Part shown: one piece after another, positions 58,310-64,000 of the stretch
Position numbering within the stretch: position 1 is the stretch's first letter
How the letters are laid out: each line of letters starts with the position of its first letter
NCBI GenBank assembly: GCA_003290165.1
Contig: QNQO01000522.1
Coordinates: 372,001-436,000, forward strand
DNA: 64,000 bases
Direction: 5' to 3'
DNA from: Berberis thunbergii
Lineage: Eukaryota; Streptophyta; Magnoliopsida; Ranunculales; Berberidaceae
Made by a program: the position numbers and the translations under genes
Notes under the pieces: generated by a model
Told to the model about the DNA's origin: nothing
The model's database searches: none
Seen by the model: only the letters and a program-made list of their open reading frames with translations

Positions 58310-60765
58310 TGTGAAACCTGCGTGTTTTAAATTTTTTTTTTTTTAGGGCGGGGTGTACTCAGCAAAGGTGGTGGGGCACATAGCCACCACCCCTTTAAAA
58401 CAAAACGACCCCTCCCTTCCCCCCTTTCTTCTCCTCTTTCTTTCTTTCTTTTTGGTTCTGTTCGTTCCAGCAGTGAGCGACTGCGACATCGTCGCCTCCT
58501 CCAACTTCTTCTCGGTGGTTTTTGGTGGATTTTCTTCCCCAATCTCACCTCCTCCTCCTCGGTTCGTTCTCTCTTCCCCCTATTTATTTCTCTGTTGTTT
58601 TTTTTCAAAAAAAAAAAAAAAAAATCAGTTTTCCTTTGGGTATGGGGTTTGATCGGGTTTTTAGCTCCGATCAGCCGTGTTAGGGCCTTGGTGGCGTCCT
58701 TGGGAGCCCTTAGAACCGACATGCAAGACTGTTTTGGGGTTGGCCAAATTTTTTTTTTCAAAAAATCAGGGTGCATGTTTGTTTGGAGGGTTCCTCGGCG
58801 TGAAACCGGGCTTTGGGTGCGTGGGTGAGCCTCATTTTCGTGACTCCGATAGTTCTTAGACTCTTTTGCGGGCTGTTGTGCAGTTTGGTAGCGATCAGAC
58901 CGGAGTAGGGAGGGTTTCGGCGCGTTTTCGCCAAACCTTGGGTTTCGGCAGGGTGGTTGCCGATTTCCTATTGCCTGTAAGTTTTTCTTTCAGTCACGCG
59001 CCGCTTGTATTTATTTATTTATTTCAGTTTTCGGCTAGTTTACTCATTTCCGAGTCCGCCTTGCAGTTTTAGAATTTTCGTGGCCCGCATTCGTTGTATT
59101 GCGTGTTTGGAGCTTCGACCGGTAGGAATTGTGTTTTGAAAATCCATTCCGCCAGGTGAGTGGAACTATAATATTTATTTTGATAAAATAATTACTTGAA
59201 ATTCTGAAATGAATTTTTACAATTTACCGTCAATTGTGTGGAATTGAATCCAAATCTGAAATTCGGAGTTTTCAGATATTTCGAGGATTGTGTTAGTTAT
59301 GTGTGAATGAATTATGCATTGGATTTTTAGAAAAGCATGATACTTGAATGAAATTGAATAGTAATTTTGGTGTGATTAGGCTTTGGTGTAATGACATGAG
59401 ACTTGTATGCTTTGTTGTCGAGTTGCATAGCATATCATGTTTTACCGTGGATTTTCGAGTCTTGAGCATGTATGATAATCGATTCGAATAAATTTATTGT
59501 GGTGAATTGGGTCATGTTGGGACCCTGGCATAGTCGTGGTTTTATAAAAATTGCCGAATTGTTTATGATTGCACGTTTGTACATTTGGTTATGTATAGAC
59601 TTATCATTTGTGCATGTGGATAGTAGTATAAGTGTCTTTACCCCGCTATAATGCCTGTTTGCCGATGCTTAGGAGCTTGCTCGCATCGTGACTTGGACGG
59701 TGCTTGAGATGACTCGCACCTGACATTGTGGACGCTACTGCATGTGGCAAGCTTGCTGAGGTGCGGTGAGCTCCCGCACGCACTTGCCACTATAGAGTGC
59801 AGTAGGACGGGTCCCGGAGGACGTGCTTTGGAGATTACTTGCTTTCCCTCCCAGCGCGCTTGATTTTGATTATGTTAGGTTGGCCGTGTTAGGCCAGTCA
59901 TTCGGGATGTTTGAGTTTGTATCCTGGCAGATGGCACCCCATTAGGATACAAACAAGCCCGAAGTGGTACTGGTGCACGTTATGGGATGTGTCTGGGTGA
60001 GACACATTCGTAGGGTATGCGGATACCTACGATATGAGACACTTATACAGGATTTTACAGGATTTCTGATTTCAACTTGATTGCTATACCTAGGAGGCTA
60101 GGAAGAATTATGAGATTTTTTATTTCCATTGCTTGATATTTACCATGTTTAAATCGTGTGTAATGATTGACATATATCGTAAACTGGTAGTTATTGTTGA
60201 ATCTGAAATGTTTGGGTTGTTGCTTGAACTTAGAAACATTAGCCTTAGAGACACGGTGTGATTTAGACTTTAGAACTTGTTGCTTATTCATTGTTGTGTG
60301 GCGTGAATCTTCCTTGTTTATTATTCCGTTATTTGTATTTAGTTCGCTCGCACCAGCTAGCTTTGTGCTTTGCTGACCCCGCAAGGGTTGTGCTTCTATT
60401 GGAGTGCAGGCAGTGTTGGAGTTCCTGCTAATCGTGGCGCGTAGGCCCCGATTTTCGTTGTAGGAGCGTTTTGTGCTTTTTGGGTTGTGTCCACCCTGTT
60501 CGGGTATGTTTTGCTTTCTCTGTATTTCAGATGTACTCTATTGTTAAACTAGATGTTTGTATACTGGTTTTGTCGCTATGACTCTGGCGGGGCGAATCAA
60601 ATATATATTTATTTTGTTCAAACTTTAGCGTAGTTTTATTTTCGTTTGTTTATCGTATCAAGAATGTGTTATATTATGATGTTGTGGCCGGTTACGATCC
60701 GCCTGTGTACGTGGTAGTTCACGCATCGGTACGCTGCGATTCCCGTGGCGGGTCGGGGCGTGACA
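58310..60765 (+). repeat. gypsy 3' LTR
   Basis: It starts TGTGAAACCTGCG and ends GGGGCGTGACA, with TTTAAAA at 58394. The sequence before it, TTTTAAGGTGTGTATGA, occupies the polypurine position but the G run is broken. Confidence 0.92.
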
Positions 60766-60770
60766 CCCTG

Positions 60771-61550
60771 TGTCCTCCAATATTTCAAGTGCATAATTTC
60801 GTTGAGATAAGGCATTCCCTTACGATGACCTCGCGACTTCAACACAAAGGAAATATTTCAATTTTCCTAAATCTTTTAGCTTGAACTTTGCAGCCAGAAA
60901 TTTCTTTGTTTCTTCAATGTATTGGAGATCATTACCTGCCAATATTACATCATCAACCTATACGAGAATTGCAGTAAAGCTATTACCCTTGGATCAGACG
61001 AATAATGAGTAATCAGCCTTAGATTGATTGTAGCCGGCTGATATGAGAGCAGAGGATAACTTAAGGAACCATTGTCTCGATGCTTGCTTTAGACCATATA
61101 AGGACTCGTTCAACTTTCATACTCGAGTCTCCTCCTTTCCGCCGAATCTAGGAGGAAGACTCATGTACACATCCTCAAAAAATCACCATAAAGAAAAGCA
61201 TTGTTGACATCAAGTTGACATAAATGCCAACCCTGTGTGGCTGCAAAAGCAAGGAGAACACGAAAAGTAGTCAATTTAGCAACAAGAGCAAATGTCTCTT
61301 TGTAATCAATACATTTAACTTGACTGTATCCTTTAGCTACAAGGCGGGCTTTGTAGCTCTCAACACTACCATCTGGATTAAGTTTGATCTTATAGACCCA
61401 TTTACAACCAACCGAATGCTTGCCAAGAGGAAGAGGTTGTAGAGTCCAAGTGTTATTGGTTTCTAGAGCATCAATCTCACTTCTCATGGCTTGACGCCAC
61501 TTTGGATCCTGCATAGAAATGCACTGTTTGAGGATCAAAAAGTGGAACAT
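60771..61550 (-). pseudogene. copia reverse transcriptase
   Basis: It reads WRQAMRSEIDALETNNTWTL, WVYKIKLNPDGSVESYKARL, VAKGYSQVKCIDYKETFALV and WHLCQLDVNNAFLYGDF. A frameshift in a T-run near 61165 precedes VYMSLPPRF. The catalytic YVDD is lost: the Tyr codon is TAG (60958-60960), followed by VDDVILAGND. It ends at the gypsy target CCCTG, to continue at 50995. Confidence 0.87.
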
Positions 61551-62440
61551 GAGCGACCGGTAGGGGAAGTGTGTCAGACTGGTCAGTGAGGTGATTGTGC
61601 ATTATGTTAGAAAAATAAGAAAAAGTTTCCTCATGAAAGATGACATCACGAGAAACAATGATTTTTTTGTGAGTGAGATCATAAACTTTGTATCCTTTTT
61701 GCCCGTGAGAATATCCAAGAAAAACACATTGACTAGAACGAACATCAAATTTGCTAGGACGACATTGGGCATGTGTGGAAGCGAAACATAGACAACCAAA
61801 GACTTGAAGGTGAGAATAGTTGGGTTGTTTGTTAAAGAGAAGTTCAAAAGGCATTTTGCCTTTAAGAATAGAGGACGGTGTGCGATTAAGGAGATAGGCA
61901 GTGCTGAGAATTGCTTCTCCCCAAAAATGTTTAGGGAGATGTGCTTGAAATAAAAGAGCATGAGCTACTTTCAAAAGATGTCTATGTTTGCGTTTCGCCA
62001 CCTCATTTTGTTGGGGCGTAGAGATACAAGAAGTTTGATGGGTAATGCCTTTTGAAGTATAAAAATCAGTGAGGAAAAATTCAAGTCCATTATCACTGCG
62101 AATGGTTTGAATTTTGGAAAAAAAATTGGTTTTCAACATAATTAATGAATGAAATTAAGAGTGTGCGTGTGTCAGACTTGTGTTTCATGAGATAAATCCA
62201 AGTACATCATGTATAATCATCAACCATGGTGAGCAAATAACGCGCTCCAGAAAGGGAACGAACGTGATATCCTCCCCAAATGTCAACATGTAATAAGGAA
62301 AAAGGAGTAGTACTCGAAATATTAGATGAGGGGAATTTATTTCTAGTCTGTTTGGCCAAAGGACAGATAACACATTTATTGGAACACACAAGTACTAGCA
62401 TCATGAAAAGAGACAAGAAGAAGATAGATAGTTTTGTCAG
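61477..62440 (-). pseudogene. copia integrase
   Basis: The zinc region and start read CVICPLAKQTRNKFPSSN and LLHVDIWGGYHV (first Asp), with MVDDYT. After frame changes, the frame at 62139 gives FFSKIQTIRSDNGLEFF (second Asp) and STPQQNEVAKRKHRHLLKVA. Relatives have NGxxERKH there, so the catalytic Glu is Lys here. The tail ELLFNKQPNYSHLQVFGCLC and the following GYSHGQKGYKVYDLTHKKII are standard copia. Confidence 0.87.
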
Positions 62441-62462
62441 AAATGTGACCTAAGCGATTGTG

Positions 62463-63002
62463 TCATAACACATGATTGTTGTCTTGAGTGATGTGACAAG
62501 TGGTGGAAGTTGTGGTGGTGGTACCATCTAGGTAGTACAAATCATCAAGCTCAGTTGCTGTCCCAATGATTTTCCCCGAACGAAGGTCCTGTATCAGACA
62601 AGAATTATTGAGAAAAATGGTGACAAAAAGAGAATGTTTTGTGTATTTGCTAATGGAAATTAAATTGAGATTAAAAGAGGGAACACAAAGAACATCATGC
62701 AAGGTAAAAACAGATGAGAAAGTCACTGTGCCAATGTGTGTAACAACAACAAGTGTACCATCAGGAAGCTCAACGGTTCGATTATGGACGGGTTTGGAAA
62801 CTGTGAGTAAATGAGAGTTATGAACTATATGATCAGTGGCATCGCTATCAAGGATCCAAGATGAACGAGAGCCATGAGACTTGAGAGAGAGTATTTTACT
62901 TGTTAACTCTGAAATTGAAAGATCATTACCAATATTGTGAGCCTTGAACTTGTTGTATGGTGATGTGGTGGTGTTGGAACCACTTCTTGTATTGTCGTCC
63001 AT
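62463..63002 (-). pseudogene. copia protease and pre-integrase region
   Basis: It contains SSWILDSDATDHIVHNSHLL, where the normal DSGA active site has become DSDA (Gly to Asp). Then come VTFSSVFTLHDVLCVPSFNL and NLISISKYTKHSLFVTIF, the usual sequence between protease and integrase. Confidence 0.82.
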
Positions 63003-63869
63003 GGTGCCGGCGGCTACGTGGTGTACTGATGACTTTGACTGAACCTTGAGTGCTATAAGCCTGATCCTTTTAAATAAGTTTTTTTTAAATCAGTTAGTAC
63101 ACTGACGAAATCTCGAGGTGCTAATAGCCGTGGGTATCTCGAGGTGCTAATCAGTTGGTGCCAATAGCTTGAGAGGTCTGCTTCTTGTATTTGCTAAAAT
63201 TCTCGCCCCTCCCTATTTTTTTTTGTCGATTTAGAAAACAAGAGAACAGGATGATGGTTTGATTTTGCTGATGATGGTCGATGGTGGTTCGATCAGTAAT
63301 GACGGTCCAAGATGATTGTAGTGTTGATCTGAAGATGTTTGCTGATATGAAGATTGTAGTATTTCGTAGTGATGATCTGATAATCTGAAGATGTTTGTGC
63401 TGATGATGGCGACCTCTTGTTGGCGAGTGTTCGGTCAGTTGTTGTTTCTGATTGATTATGGATCTCTTGATGATGATCTCTGTTGGTCAGATTGATGATA
63501 GATCGATTGTTGATGATGGATCTTTGTTGGTGATGGATCGATTGTTGATGATCGATTGTTGTTTCTGATTGGTGATGGTGATGATCAATTGTTGATGATG
63601 GATCTCGGGGAAGGGTTTGATTAATCAACTCTGTTGATGGTTGATCAATTTTGTTGTTGAAGATCTCTGTTTGAAGAGATAACTTTGTTGATCTCTGTTG
63701 ATCAAGATGGATAATGATCCATGTTGATCAAGTTGAAGAGATTGATGATCCTTGTTTGAAATGGTGTTTGAGTTTTGTGATTGCGTTGAGAAGCAGAGTG
63801 GTAAGATTGCGCGGCGGCGGGAGGTGGTTAATCAAAAAAGCCTGGGAGGCGGTTAATAAGAGAAGCCTC
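63003..63869 (-). other. copia leader with low-complexity TGATGATC DNA, gag missing
   Basis: Only about 0.87 kb separates the primer site from protease, too little for the usual gag. About 63240-63740 is made of short TGATGATGG, GATCGATTGTTGATG and related strings. The minus-strand frame at 63293-63628 is rich in His/Ile/Thr/Asp and shows no gag motif. Confidence 0.65.
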
Positions 63870-63881
63870 GCTCTGATACCA
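63870..63881 (-). other. copia primer-binding site
   Basis: TGGTATCAGAGC on the minus strand adjoins the LTR and complements initiator Met tRNA. It places the 5' LTR at the right. Confidence 0.9.
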
Positions 63882-64000
63882 TGTAAAGAAATTGTATTGT
63901 ATTATTATTATTTTGTGTTGAATGGAATACAAGCTTATAAAACAAACTCTAACCTAACCTTGTAGAGATAGGAAACCTAAGACTTCTATTCTATTCTAAC
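63882..64000 (-). repeat. copia 5' LTR, cut by the window end
   Basis: It starts TGTAAAGAAATTG and matches 49977-50140 apart from the ATT run and scattered bases. Confidence 0.88.

Larger units (their letters stand above)
51001..60765 (+). mobile_element. chromovirus-type Ty3/gypsy element (Tekay/Del-like)
   Basis: The LTRs are 51001-53459 (2459 bp) and 58310-60765 (2456 bp), very similar by eye with scattered single changes. The perfect 5-bp duplication is CCCTG at 50996-51000 and 60766-60770. The PBS is initiator-Met (TGGTATCAGAGC at 53465-53476). Gag, protease, RT, RNase H, integrase and a chromodomain-like tail occur in that order. It carries several stops and frameshifts, so it is recently inserted but already inactive. 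The integrase tail with LRRRIVKLVKVQW and WELEDQMRQKYPELF is typical of chromoviruses. Confidence 0.92.
49977..64000 (-). mobile_element. Ty1/copia element, incomplete at window edge, hosting a gypsy
   Basis: The 3' LTR is 49977-50227 and the 5' LTR starts at 63882 and runs past the window. The primer site TGGTATCAGAGC (63870-63881, minus strand) is an exact initiator-Met match. The pol order on the minus strand is protease, integrase, reverse transcriptase, RNase H, as in copia. The gypsy at 51001-60765 interrupts RT/RNase H. The element is inserted in the pararetroviral fragment. Its other target-site copy is outside the window (left flank TGTTC at 49972-49976). Confidence 0.88.

Noticed and set aside
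63293..63628. 111-codon His/Asp/Ile-rich frame as copia gag
   Set aside because: It is low-complexity translation of TGATGATC-type DNA with no gag motif.

Overview
This window looks like plant nuclear DNA, most likely from a eudicot and probably from a repeat-rich, heterochromatic part of the genome. I found no host protein gene, no tRNA or rRNA gene and no bacterial-type gene. Nearly everything recognisable is mobile DNA, most of it broken. Families that are typical of plant genomes include Tat-type and chromovirus-type Ty3/gypsy, Ty1/copia, L1-like and RTE LINEs, hAT and CACTA relics, a TRIM, and an endogenous pararetrovirus.

Left part (1-19.7 kb): a non-autonomous hAT-like element (38-1358) is followed by two Tat-type Ty3/gypsy relics of one family. 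The older copy (1898-19742) lies on the minus strand. The younger copy (2364-10982, plus strand) is inserted in the older copy's left LTR. Both have gag remains, no reverse transcriptase or integrase, a tandem-repeat block, and a long antisense reading frame just inside the 3' LTR.

Middle part (19.7-46.2 kb): AT-rich DNA carries a long inverted repeat (about 21.4-23.0 kb) and two direct copies of an unclassified repeat. Then comes a nest of LINEs on the minus strand. An L1-like LINE (A, about 30.23-40.83 kb) is interrupted by a TRIM, a 3.9-kb solo LTR, a small SINE-like insert and an inverted duplication. It abuts a second, 5'-truncated L1-like LINE (B, about 25.08-30.23 kb), which is itself interrupted by an RTE LINE (about 25.34-28.4 kb). 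After these come another copy of the AT-rich repeat, two hairpin-like elements, and a CACTA-type miniature element inside a hAT-like one.

Right part (46.2-64 kb): an endogenous caulimovirus-like fragment (movement, coat and protease regions) is cut at 49976 by a Ty1/copia element on the minus strand, which runs off the window end. The copia RT region is in turn interrupted by a 9.77-kb chromovirus-type gypsy element (51001-60765) with near-identical 2.46-kb LTRs. That gypsy is the most recent insertion visible here. All coding regions carry nonsense or frameshift mutations, so nothing in the window appears able to move by itself. Coordinates of element ends come from matching terminal repeats and target-site duplications read by eye. 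Coordinates written with 'about' are approximate.
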